From contig RAYF01000038.1 of assembly GCA_003611745.1 (NCBI GenBank), positions 1-64,000 of the forward strand: a DNA stretch of 64,000 nucleotides. The letters are read 5' to 3'. Numbering within the stretch: position 1 is the stretch's first letter; the number at the start of each line of letters is the position of its first letter. Both the position numbers and the translations under genes were made by a program. Origin of the DNA: a bacterium D16-36. GTDB lineage: Bacteria; Bacillota; Clostridia; Lachnospirales; Lachnospiraceae. This document shows, piece by piece, positions 52,321-59,910 of the stretch. The notes beneath the pieces were generated by a model. It saw nothing but the letters and a program-made list of their open reading frames with translations. It did not search any database and was not told where the DNA came from.

Positions 52321-52350
52321 AGGGCACCAGCGGAGTCGGTGCCCTTTTTG
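52321..52350 (+). terminator. terminator of the AraC gene (GGGCACC family)
   Basis: GGGCACC, loop of 9 bases (AGCGGAGTC), GGTGCCC and five T. Same family as at 43092, 53311 and 58370. Confidence 0.8.
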
Positions 52351-52475
52351 CATATTAGGGAAACGCTGATTAGAGCGTGTGGTGTAAAATGCACAGTTGT
52401 AAAAAAGGGGGGATATGATATAATTAGAGCACAGCAAAAGGGAGTCAATTTATTGTTGGCAGGGGGTGGTTAAAA

Positions 52476-52823
52476 ATGATGGAGAAACCATCTGATGTAA
52501 TAAATGAATTTATATGGGAAGTGAAAAGTCAGCTTGGTAGCCACATACAGCAGATTGTCTTGTTTGGTTCCTATGCACGAAATGATGAAAGTGAGGGTTC
52601 AGATATTGATATTTTATTGTTGGTTGATTATTCAGATGCAGAGATAAAGGAGATTCAATATAGTATTTATGATGTGGCATTTGAATTGGAGATGGCTACA
52701 GGTAAGGATATTTCTCCTGTAATTATCAATATTGAGCAATTTAGATATTGGAAGGATACGCTGCCTTTTTACCGTAATATAAAAAGGGAAGGGGTGGTAT
52801 TGCATGATACAAAAGGAGTATGA
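52476..52823 (+). CDS. MNT-type minimal nucleotidyltransferase (second pair)
   Basis: This 115-residue protein has the core GSYARNDESEGSDIDILLLV (about residues 30-49) with G-S and D-x-D. It is the antitoxin-type partner of the HEPN gene that overlaps its end by 20 bases. It is distantly related to the protein at 8271. Differences are spread along the length, so the two pairs are old paralogues or separate acquisitions rather than a recent duplication. The window of LPFYRNI before the C-terminus is identical in both. Confidence 0.85.
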   Translation: MMEKPSDVINEFIWEVKSQLGSHIQQIVLFGSYARNDESEGSDIDILLLVDYSDAEIKEIQYSIYDVAFELEMATGKDISPVIINIEQFRYWKDTLPFYRNIKREGVVLHDTKGV

Positions 52824-53202
52824 TTTAAGCAGGTACAGGCTGGCACAGGCAGAAGAAACTTTAAGGAGTGCGGTTGTTTGTTTCGAAAATGGATTATTTA
52901 AAGATTCAATTAACCGTTCTTATTATGTAGTATTTTATGCGGTAAAGGCGGTGCTGGCCTTAGATTCAGTAGATTTTAAGCGCCATAAGGATGCGGTTAA
53001 TTATTTTAACCAGCATTATATTGCAACAGAGGTTTTTCCGAGGGAACTGGGAAAGAGAATAGGTAGGAGCAAACGGATTCGTGAAGTAAGTGATTATAAT
53101 GATTTTTATATGGCATCGAGGGATGAGGCTTTAGAGCAGATAGATACGGCAAAAATGGCTTTGGCGTTAATATCTGAATATTTATCAAAAAAATATTGCT
53201 GA
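52804..53202 (+). CDS. HEPN-domain protein (second pair)
   Basis: This 132-residue helical protein has the same landmarks as the copy at 8599: SINRSYYVVFYAVKAVLALD, FKRHKDAVNYF, and REVSDYNDFYMA. As there, the first motif ends in tyrosine rather than the catalytic histidine of the classic R-x4-6-H pair, so RNase action is not assured. The gene is followed by a two-hairpin terminator unit (53250-53338), which it shares with the convergent bioY gene. Confidence 0.8.
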   Translation: MIQKEYDLSRYRLAQAEETLRSAVVCFENGLFKDSINRSYYVVFYAVKAVLALDSVDFKRHKDAVNYFNQHYIATEVFPRELGKRIGRSKRIREVSDYNDFYMASRDEALEQIDTAKMALALISEYLSKKYC

Positions 53203-53249
53203 ATGGAAAGAATTAGGGGAGCGTATCGACCTCCCCCTTTTTTAATTTA

Positions 53250-53338
53250 TAAGAAAGTTGTCAATGTGTGATGGTACGCCAACAAGAATTTTCGCAGAAA
53301 ATTCTTGCTAGGGCACCAGCGGAGTCGGTGCCCTTTTT
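53250..53338 (+). terminator. two-hairpin terminator unit after the HEPN gene
   Basis: GAAAGTTGTCAATGTGTGAT leads into CCAACAAG, then a perfect hairpin AAGAATTTTC/GAAAATTCTT (53284-53306), then GGGCACC, 9-base loop, GGTGCCC and six T (53311-53338). The T run touches the stop of the convergent bioY. Confidence 0.75.
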
Positions 53339-53922
53339 TAAATTAAATTCGTTATGCGCTTAAACTGTGGTATTATCTGGGCTGCTGCCACAGCTTTTAC
53401 CACATCCAGTGGAAGGAAAGGCAGGACACCGGTCAGGGCAGCCTGTTTTGCGGTGATGCCAGTCAGGGCCATAAGCCATCCGGCTCCGAAGATATCAATA
53501 AAGATGGCTGCGGCGACTGCAAGGATAGTGTAATAAATACGTCTGTATTCCCTGCCACGGAGGCGTGGGACTAAGATGGTAACTAACACAAATGCGATAC
53601 TGTATCCGCCCCAGCCTCCTGTGATATAGGATATGCCTGAATTGCCGCCGACAAAAACGGGGATTCCGGCAATGCCTAACAGCAGCCAGATTAGTGAGGT
53701 GAAAAAGGACTGTTGCGCCGGAAAGGCTAAAGCAATCAGCAATATGATAAAGTTAAGGAACGTGATGTGCGAGCCTGCCGGAAGCGGGATGCTGATATAG
53801 GCAGATACACATAAAATGGCGGCAAACAATGCTGTCATTACTAGGGAACGGGTTCGGAAGGCTGCCTGCACAGGTGGTGTGTTATAACGGTTTGTCTCTG
53901 TTCTATTGATATCTGAATTCAT
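53338..53922 (-). CDS. bioY: biotin transporter substrate-binding component BioY
   Basis: This 194-residue protein has six membrane segments, with the BioY hallmarks GIAGIPVFVGGNSG and ITGGWGGYSIAFVLV. It is the S-component that binds biotin, alone or with an ECF module. The ATG follows AGGGAG. It diverges from bioB, and a BirA operator lies between the two (53989-54019). An end relic of the foldback family sits just upstream (53944-53960). Confidence 0.9.
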   Translation of the reverse strand: MNSDINRTETNRYNTPPVQAAFRTRSLVMTALFAAILCVSAYISIPLPAGSHITFLNFIILLIALAFPAQQSFFTSLIWLLLGIAGIPVFVGGNSGISYITGGWGGYSIAFVLVTILVPRLRGREYRRIYYTILAVAAAIFIDIFGAGWLMALTGITAKQAALTGVLPFLPLDVVKAVAAAQIIPQFKRITNLI

Positions 53923-53943
53923 TTTATAATCTCCCTTCTCTAT

Positions 53944-53960
53944 AAAAATTGATTTCCGTG
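53944..53960. repeat. solo end of the CACGGAAATC foldback family
   Basis: AAAAATTGATTTCCGTG, identical to the right end of the 680-bp element, in the bioY leader. No second end was found nearby. Confidence 0.6.
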
Positions 53961-53988
53961 ACCTTTATGTTATTAGAAAAGATGGCGT

Positions 53989-54019
53989 TTGTCAACTTGG
54001 TTTTAAATGTGGTTGACAA
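53989..54019. promoter_or_regulatory. BirA operator between bioY and bioB
   Basis: TTGTCAAC, 15 bases and GTTGACAA: a perfect inverted repeat with the spacing of Firmicute biotin operators. Its right arm contains the TTGACA of the bioB promoter, so biotinyl-BirA binding would block RNA polymerase. Confidence 0.85.
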
Positions 54020-54041
54020 ATAGATAAAAAATAGATACGAT
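54013..54041 (+). promoter_or_regulatory. bioB promoter
   Basis: TTGACA (54013-54018), a 17-base spacer and TACGAT (54036-54041), overlapping the BirA operator. Confidence 0.6.
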
Positions 54042-54097
54042 ATTAACGTTATTTAACGGTTTTTTTCACACGCAAATTTGTTATGCGCAATGGAACA

Positions 54098-54127
54098 AAG
54101 GTGAACGAAGTTCACCTTGCAGAAATG
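54098..54127 (+). repeat. dispersed leader palindrome before bioB
   Basis: AAGGTGAAC, loop GAA, GTTCACCTT, then GCAGAAATG and the ribosome site GGGGAG. Identical in layout to the copy before the MATE gene. Confidence 0.8.
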
Positions 54128-54136
54128 GGGAGTATT

Positions 54137-55105
54137 ATGAGTTTTGTTGAAGAAATAAAGAAAAAAGTATTAAGCGGCGGGGATATTGGCAAGGAAGAGG
54201 CATTGCAGCTGGCGGATGCAGAATTAGGGGAACTGTGCAGGGCTGCAGATGAGATTCGGATGGCATTCTGTAGTAATGGGTTTGATATCTGTACAATTAT
54301 TAACGGGAAAAGCGGCAAATGTTCTGAAAACTGCAAATACTGTGCGCAGGCGGGATGTTATGCTGTATCGGCAGAGGAGTATCCGCTGCTTCCGAAAGAA
54401 AGGCTTTTGGAGGAGGCAAAGCATAATGCAGGGCAGGGGGTCTTGAGGTACTCTATTGTCACATCAGGCAGGAGGCTGAATTCCGAAGAGATTGGTCGGG
54501 TATGCGATGCTATCCGTGCTATAAAGAAGGAGGCGGGCATTGAAGTCTGTGCATCTTTCGGGCTGCTGCAGGAGGAGGATTTTATAAAGCTTAGGGAAGC
54601 CGGGGTATCAAGGGTCCACAATAATCTGGAGACATCCAGACGCTATTTTCCGGAGGTCTGTACAACACATACATATGATGATAAGATTGCTGCGATTAAG
54701 GCCGCAAAAAAGGCAGGGCTGACAGTATGCAGCGGTGGGATTATGGGGATAGGTGAGACGATGGAGGACAGGATTGATATGGCACTGGAGCTTAGGGGAT
54801 TAGGAATATGTTCTGTTCCGGTTAATATGCTAAATCCTATTCCTGGGACGCCGTTGGAGCATCAGAAGATTCTTTCAGAAGATGAGATGTGCAGAATTAT
54901 TGCGGTGTACCGCTTTATTCTGCCGAAGGCTTCTATCCGCATGGCAGGGGGGCGCGGCCTTCTGCCGGATAAAGGTGTGAGGTGCTTCCAGTCTGGTGCC
55001 AATGCCGCAATCTCCGGTGATATGCTTACTACATCGGGCATTACTGTTGAGAAGGATATGGAGATTCTGGGCAGGCTTGGTTTTGAGCCGGAATTATATT
55101 TCTGA
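54137..55105 (+). CDS. bioB: biotin synthase
   Basis: This 322-residue radical SAM enzyme inserts sulfur into dethiobiotin. The cluster-binding cysteines are C62, C66 and C69 in KCSENCKYCAQ. Further landmarks are SRVHNNLETS, GGIMGIGET and PVNMLNPIPGTPLE. The ATG at 54137 follows GGGGAG; the frame is open through the leader repeat but has no ribosome site there. The other biotin genes (bioA, bioD, bioF) are absent here. The enzyme may use dethiobiotin taken up or made elsewhere. A thiolase gene follows by 30 bases. Confidence 0.92.
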   Translation: MSFVEEIKKKVLSGGDIGKEEALQLADAELGELCRAADEIRMAFCSNGFDICTIINGKSGKCSENCKYCAQAGCYAVSAEEYPLLPKERLLEEAKHNAGQGVLRYSIVTSGRRLNSEEIGRVCDAIRAIKKEAGIEVCASFGLLQEEDFIKLREAGVSRVHNNLETSRRYFPEVCTTHTYDDKIAAIKAAKKAGLTVCSGGIMGIGETMEDRIDMALELRGLGICSVPVNMLNPIPGTPLEHQKILSEDEMCRIIAVYRFILPKASIRMAGGRGLLPDKGVRCFQSGANAAISGDMLTTSGITVEKDMEILGRLGFEPELYF

Positions 55106-55135
55106 TGGGGCTTTGTGCATAGAAAAGAGGGGTTA

Positions 55136-56284
55136 ATGAATAAGGTATATATATTAGGCGGCGGACGTAGTTATATTGGGATAGAGAATAGTATGTACCG
55201 CCATATCCCTGCGGAAATCCTAGGTGCAAGGACACTCCAGAGAGTTGTGTCGCCCTATGATATCAGCAGTCTTGATGGGGTGATTGCGGGAAATGGGGTA
55301 GGTGCGGGCGGCAATATTGCGCGCCTGATGATGTTGGAAGCAGGCCTTCCGCAGAAGGTTCCGGCAGTTACGGTTGATGTGCAATGCGGCTCCGGGCTGG
55401 AATCTATCGGTATTGCTGCCGCTAAAATAGCGAGTGGGATGGGAGATTTTTATATAGCCGGAGGATTTGAAAGCAGTTCGACAGCGCCAAGGAGGGGCTA
55501 CCATGCAAACCATGCGGAATTTGAAAAATATGGCGGGGCAGCCGGATGGTACCGTGTGGCGAAATTTGCGCCGGGCATCCACCGGGAAACTGCCATGCTG
55601 GAAGGGGCGGAAAATGCAGCAAAGAAATACCGGATTACCAGACAGGAGATGAATCCATGGGTTATCAGGAGCCATCGCCTTGCAAAAGAGGCAGAAGAAA
55701 ATGGAGACCTGAAGGATATTGTATTTGAAATACTGGAAGGGTGCAGCAGGGATGAGGGCATCCGCAGGCGGATGAGTGAAAAGTTTTTGGACAGGCTGCC
55801 CTGTGTGCTTCCTGAAGGGGAAATCATTACCGCAGGGAATGCCTGCCTGACAAATGACGGGGCGGCATTTTTAGCCCTCTGTTCAGAAAGATATGCCAGA
55901 CAGCATGGTCTGGTGCCAGAGGCAGAATTTGCAGGGATGGCTGAGGTTGGCGGAAATCCGTCAGAAAGCCCGGTAACGGCGGTTCAGGCAATTGACAGGC
56001 TCTTAACGCGCTGCCGCCTGACTGCGCAGGATATTGATGTTTTTGAGTGCAATGAAGCATTTGCTGTGATTGATGTGCTTTTTGCAAGGGCATATCCTGA
56101 CAAAACAGATAGCTATAATATTTTTGGAGGAGCACTGGCGTATGGGCATCCATACGGGGCATCAGGCGGAATCATTGCGCTGCATGCGTTAAATGCACTG
56201 CGGAAGACTGGAGGGACGCTTGCGGTATGCAGCATCGCGGCGGCAGGCGGCATAGGGACTGCGGTTTTGTTAAAAAAGGTTTGA
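55136..56284 (+). CDS. thiolase-family acyltransferase
   Basis: This 382-residue enzyme makes or breaks a carbon-carbon bond between acyl-CoAs. The nucleophile is C84 in VDVQCGSGLES. Further motifs are NEAFAVIDV and GHPYGASGG with the catalytic histidine, and a final C in CSIAAAGG, where classical thiolases have CIGGG, so the last loop is atypical. The ATG at 55136 follows AGAGGGG. It lies between bioB and an acyl-adenylate ligase gene, so it may belong to acyl-chain metabolism linked to biotin precursors or to a separate acid-activation pathway. The stop codon is inside the target duplication of the foldback element. Confidence 0.82.
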   Translation: MNKVYILGGGRSYIGIENSMYRHIPAEILGARTLQRVVSPYDISSLDGVIAGNGVGAGGNIARLMMLEAGLPQKVPAVTVDVQCGSGLESIGIAAAKIASGMGDFYIAGGFESSSTAPRRGYHANHAEFEKYGGAAGWYRVAKFAPGIHRETAMLEGAENAAKKYRITRQEMNPWVIRSHRLAKEAEENGDLKDIVFEILEGCSRDEGIRRRMSEKFLDRLPCVLPEGEIITAGNACLTNDGAAFLALCSERYARQHGLVPEAEFAGMAEVGGNPSESPVTAVQAIDRLLTRCRLTAQDIDVFECNEAFAVIDVLFARAYPDKTDSYNIFGGALAYGHPYGASGGIIALHALNALRKTGGTLAVCSIAAAGGIGTAVLLKKV

Positions 56285-56976
56285 AGCACGGAAATCAATT
56301 TTTATTATTTATGTTCGTTACTCCGCATCAATTTGCTGCTATTCACAGTTGACTGCTTTCTAAATGATAACTCCCTGTTATCTGTCAATTTTTGTTTGTG
56401 CCTGCATCCGGTTATGTTTCTGTTTTTTGCTTCGCAGACAAACCAAACGCCTAAAAAGAAGGACAGGATATGCCTTGCAACATTTCGCCTTTCCGAGGAA
56501 CTATCTGCCTTGCGGCTTTGATGCTTGGTTTATGCGCCTTTTCGCGAACTCGCACCATGCAGCGGATTTCATGGCCTTCCGCAGAGGCACTCTCGAATCG
56601 CCGGCACTTGCAGGGTGTATTTTGCCCTGCTATGTACCGCTGCGTTATGAGAGGTAGCGGGAGCGTGCCTCCTAGGAAAGCCTGAAACCGCGCATGCTGC
56701 TCAGACAGCGCTGCAAGGCGCATATCCATCAAAGCCCTGCAAGACAGAGTTCCTCTGGAAAACCGTTGTTGTCTGGCGGCATATCTTGTCCTTCTTTTTA
56801 GGCGTATTATACTCTGTGAGGGCAAAAACAGAAACACAGCCGGACGCAGGTACATTGGAAAATGACGGATAACAGGGAGTTATAGTTTAATAAGCAGTCA
56901 ACTGTGAATCATGGTAGGTTGATGCGGAGTAATATCGAACATGAATAATAAAAATTGATTTCCGTGAGGTTTGAAG
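56277..56976. mobile_element. 680-bp foldback element with 10-bp target duplication
   Basis: Positions 56287-56966 form one imperfect inverted repeat. The first and last 22 or so bases match exactly as complements, starting CACGGAAATCAATTTTTATT, and similarity continues inward for about 230 bases per arm (for example ACGCCTAAAAAGAAGGACA in both). AGGTTTGAAG flanks it at 56277-56286 and 56967-56976. No transposase is encoded; a 134-codon reverse frame is a by-product of the arms. It is a non-autonomous element inserted at the thiolase stop codon. Confidence 0.85.
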
Positions 56977-57032
56977 CTTTGTCCGGTGTTTTTTTGCGTG
57001 TAATGAGTGATGTAATACATAGGGGTATGGAA

Positions 57033-58319
57033 ATGGATTATTATAAAATGATGTTAGAAAAAAATCCTCAAAAGGAGGCGCTTATTGTAGATGGGGCAGT
57101 ATATACATACGGAATGCTGATCCAGAGGGCGCAGCAGCTTGGTAAGGAATGGGGCAGAGGCGGGAATGCCTTTCGGAATGGGCAGGAAGGAAATACGGGG
57201 GTGCGCTGTCCACAGGTTCGTGTGATTAAGGAAAGGGATATTTTGGCGCAGCTTGTGTCATTCTTGGCTTGTTATGTAATAGATAACATACCGCTGATTG
57301 TCCCGTATGACGGCAAGGAATTTCGAAACGGGGAATGCCTTTCTGATATAGAGATACCGGAAAATGCGTGTATGGCAGTTTCCACTTCTGGAACGACGGG
57401 AACCCCCAAGATCTATTTTCGCACTTATGAGAGTTGGGCAGGCTACTTTCCAGTGCAGAATGAGATTTTTCAGGTAAGGCAGGACAGCCGTCTTTTTATG
57501 CAGGGGAGCCTTGCGTTTACTGGAAACCTGAATCTTTATATGGCACAGTTTTATGCAGGGGCAACAGTTATTGCGGAGAATGCATTTTTGCCAAAGCGGT
57601 GGGCAGGGCGGATGCAGGAGTGGGGCGCAGATGGCATTTATCTGATTCCGTCTAAGCTGATGCTCCTGCCGGAGGTTATCAATAGGGAAATACCGAGTAT
57701 TAATATGATTATATCCGGTTCGCAGAGTTTGGGAAAAAGGGAGGCGGACAGGTTAAAGAGGGTATTTCCAAATACACATATTATTTTGTATTATGCTGCA
57801 AGTGAGTTAAACTATGTTACCTATGTGTCAGACGGGGAGATGACAGAGGAACGCAACTTGATTGGCAGGCCGTTTCCACAGGTGGAGGTGTTTTTGCAGG
57901 ATGATGAAATCTATGTAAATACACCATACCATGTGGAGGGGGTTGCCTGCCCATATTCGCTGTCTGACTGTGGGTATCAGGATAAGGAGGGGAATTTCTA
58001 TTTTGCCGGGCGGAAAGATGATATCCTGAATATCCGGGGCAGGAAGGTTTCTGCTGTTAAGATAGAAAATATATTGGGGCAGGTTCCTGAAATTCAGGAG
58101 GCGGCTGTTCTTGCAGAGGCGGCAGATGGCGGCAGGGAACAGTATCTTGTGGCGTATATTGTATTCTGTAAAGGAAAGAAATGCCGGCAGGAGGACATTT
58201 ATGAGAGGCTGCGGCGGTTCCTCGCGCATTATGAGATGCCGAGGAGGCTGTATTTTGTAGAAGGACTGCCGAGAAACGAGAGTGGCAAGGTGGACAAAAA
58301 GAGGCTGGCTGTGCTATAA
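57033..58319 (+). CDS. acyl-adenylate-forming ligase (AMP-binding)
   Basis: This 428-residue enzyme activates a carboxylic acid with ATP, probably to the CoA thioester. It carries the P-loop STSGTTGTPK, a lone A5-like motif YYAASELNYV, GRKDDILNIRGRKVS with the hinge aspartate and lysine region, and the end lysine in RNESGKVDKKRL. It is shorter than typical acyl-CoA synthetases (about 500), closest in size to MenE-like ligases. The ATG at 57033 follows AGGGG; the frame extends back into the foldback element, which should be untranslated. Its substrate is unknown. Confidence 0.82.
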   Translation: MDYYKMMLEKNPQKEALIVDGAVYTYGMLIQRAQQLGKEWGRGGNAFRNGQEGNTGVRCPQVRVIKERDILAQLVSFLACYVIDNIPLIVPYDGKEFRNGECLSDIEIPENACMAVSTSGTTGTPKIYFRTYESWAGYFPVQNEIFQVRQDSRLFMQGSLAFTGNLNLYMAQFYAGATVIAENAFLPKRWAGRMQEWGADGIYLIPSKLMLLPEVINREIPSINMIISGSQSLGKREADRLKRVFPNTHIILYYAASELNYVTYVSDGEMTEERNLIGRPFPQVEVFLQDDEIYVNTPYHVEGVACPYSLSDCGYQDKEGNFYFAGRKDDILNIRGRKVSAVKIENILGQVPEIQEAAVLAEAADGGREQYLVAYIVFCKGKKCRQEDIYERLRRFLAHYEMPRRLYFVEGLPRNESGKVDKKRLAVL

Positions 58320-58345
58320 TAGCAAAGTTATTACAACAGGAAAGA

Positions 58346-58397
58346 GCTGTAATTACAGCGTTTTTATTAGGGCGCAAGCGAAGTCTGTGCCCTTTTT
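58346..58397 (+). terminator. two-hairpin terminator unit after the ligase gene
   Basis: A perfect palindrome GCTGTAATTACAGC followed by GTTTTT, then GGGCGCA, loop AGCGAAGTC, TGTGCCC and five T (58370-58397). Same layout as at 35952, 43013 and 53250. Confidence 0.75.
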
Positions 58398-58430
58398 CAG
58401 GCAAAAGAAATATATTTGGAGGTAAGAGGA

Positions 58431-59612
58431 ATGGTAGTAGAGCCAAAGGTAAAGGGGTTTATGTGTACGACTGCCCATCCGGAGGGGTGCAGGGCAGCGG
58501 TTAAAGCACAGATTGATTATGTAAAGTCACAGCCAAAGTCAGAGGGTCCAAAGAAAGTATTAGTAATCGGTTCTTCCATGGGGTACGGTCTGGCAAGCCG
58601 CATTGCGGTTACGTATTCTTGTGATGCAGATACCATTGGCATTATATTTGATAAACCAGGAAAAGAGAAAAGGACGGGAAGTGCAGGCTGGTACAATACA
58701 GCGGCGTTTGAGGAGTTTGCTGCTGTTGACGGCCGCTATGCAAAGTCGATTAATGGGGATGCCTATTCGCAGGAAATCAAGGATGAGACGATTGCCTTAA
58801 TTAAGAAAGACTGGGGCAAAGTAGATATGGTGATTTACAGTATTGCCGCGCCCCGCCGCAAGGCGCCGGACGGCGTGACATACCGTTCCGTTTTAAAAAC
58901 GACAGAAAAAGAATATACAAATATTACGATTGATTTAATGACAAATGAGATATCCGAGGTGACGATTCCCACTGCGACAGAGCAGGAGGTTTTTGACACG
59001 ATAAAGGTAATGGGTGGCGAGGACTGGAAGCTTTGGATGCAGGCGCTAAAGGATGCCGATGTGTTGGCGGAGAATGCTAAGACGGTGGCATATTCTTATA
59101 TCGGGCCGGAACTGACACACCCGATTTATTATGACGGCTCTATTGGGCGGGCGAAAAAAGACTTGTACCGCACAGCGGATGAAATGAATGCCCAGATGGA
59201 GGGGCTGGAGGCATATGTTTCTGTAAATAAGGCTGTCGTTACCCAGTCCAGCGCAGCGATTCCGATTGTTCCGCTCTATATCTCGCTTTTATTTAAAGTA
59301 ATGAAAGAAAAAGGGCTGCATGAGGGGTGCATTGAGCAGATGTACCGTTTGGTCCATGATAGAATCTGTAAAGAGGATGTGCCGACAGATGAAAATCATT
59401 TAATCCGTATGGATGATTATGAGATGAAGCCGGAGGTTCAGGGCGCAGTGGCAGAACTCTGGGGCAAAGTTTCAAAGGATGCCATTCAGGATATTGCTGA
59501 TCTGGATGGTTATTGGCAGGAATTTTATGAGATTTTCGGGTTCCGCATAAAAGGTGTCGATTACAGTGCAGATGTGGATATCCAGTGTGGGATTCCAAGC
59601 CTTGCGCAGTGA
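58431..59612 (+). CDS. fabV: trans-2-enoyl-CoA/ACP reductase (FabV/TER)
   Basis: This 393-residue NADH-dependent enzyme reduces the double bond of 2-enoyl thioesters. It has an N-terminal Rossmann motif VLVIGSSMGYGLASRIA and the FabV/TER active-site signature Y-x8-K in YYDGSIGRAKKDL. The remaining sequence is collinear with the family, including the start MVVEPKVKGFMCTTAHPEGC-type segment. In butyrate-forming Clostridia TER acts on crotonyl-CoA; FabV acts in fatty acid synthesis. The ATG at 58431 follows GGAGG (with a second AGAGGA). It may be separately expressed, since a two-hairpin terminator precedes it. Confidence 0.9.
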   Translation: MVVEPKVKGFMCTTAHPEGCRAAVKAQIDYVKSQPKSEGPKKVLVIGSSMGYGLASRIAVTYSCDADTIGIIFDKPGKEKRTGSAGWYNTAAFEEFAAVDGRYAKSINGDAYSQEIKDETIALIKKDWGKVDMVIYSIAAPRRKAPDGVTYRSVLKTTEKEYTNITIDLMTNEISEVTIPTATEQEVFDTIKVMGGEDWKLWMQALKDADVLAENAKTVAYSYIGPELTHPIYYDGSIGRAKKDLYRTADEMNAQMEGLEAYVSVNKAVVTQSSAAIPIVPLYISLLFKVMKEKGLHEGCIEQMYRLVHDRICKEDVPTDENHLIRMDDYEMKPEVQGAVAELWGKVSKDAIQDIADLDGYWQEFYEIFGFRIKGVDYSADVDIQCGIPSLAQ

Positions 59613-59701
59613 AAATTATTCTGATAGCCTGTCTAACTGTATCATGAATAGGTAAATGTAGCTATTCATATTAATGGAATGTTTTAGGAGATTTGTGTAT
59701 A
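59613..59701. other. short spacer with a hairpin after fabV
   Basis: ATGAATAG and CTATTCAT pair near 59645-59669 with no T run. Nothing else is evident. Confidence 0.35.
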
Positions 59702-59864
59702 TATTACTAAGGCGGTTAAATGTCGATGTTTTTACTTGACTAAATTTTTATCTGCTACGTTGTCATCAATCGCTGTAGCACTCGCTACAGCTCAATCTTC
59801 CGCCTTGCAGAATAATTATTTATTCTGCGTAAAATTCATGCGACATTTAACCGCCTTAGTAATA
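59702..59864. mobile_element. 163-bp inverted-repeat element (MITE-like)
   Basis: A 24-bp perfect terminal inverted repeat begins TATTACTAAGGCGGTTAAAT at 59702 and is mirrored at 59841-59864. The interior contains two more hairpins, GCTGTAGC/GCTACAGC and GCAGAATAA/TTATTCTGC, and no gene. A target duplication is not obvious. Confidence 0.7.
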
Positions 59865-59910
59865 GTTTATGGTGAATTAAAGTGGGTTATATTAGTAAAG
59901 GGGAGGAAGC

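Noticed and set aside
56451-56855. 134-codon reverse frame inside the foldback element
   Set aside because: It runs across both complementary arms, so open frames appear on both strands by symmetry; no motif or start signal supports a protein. A short mobile-element ORF cannot be fully excluded.
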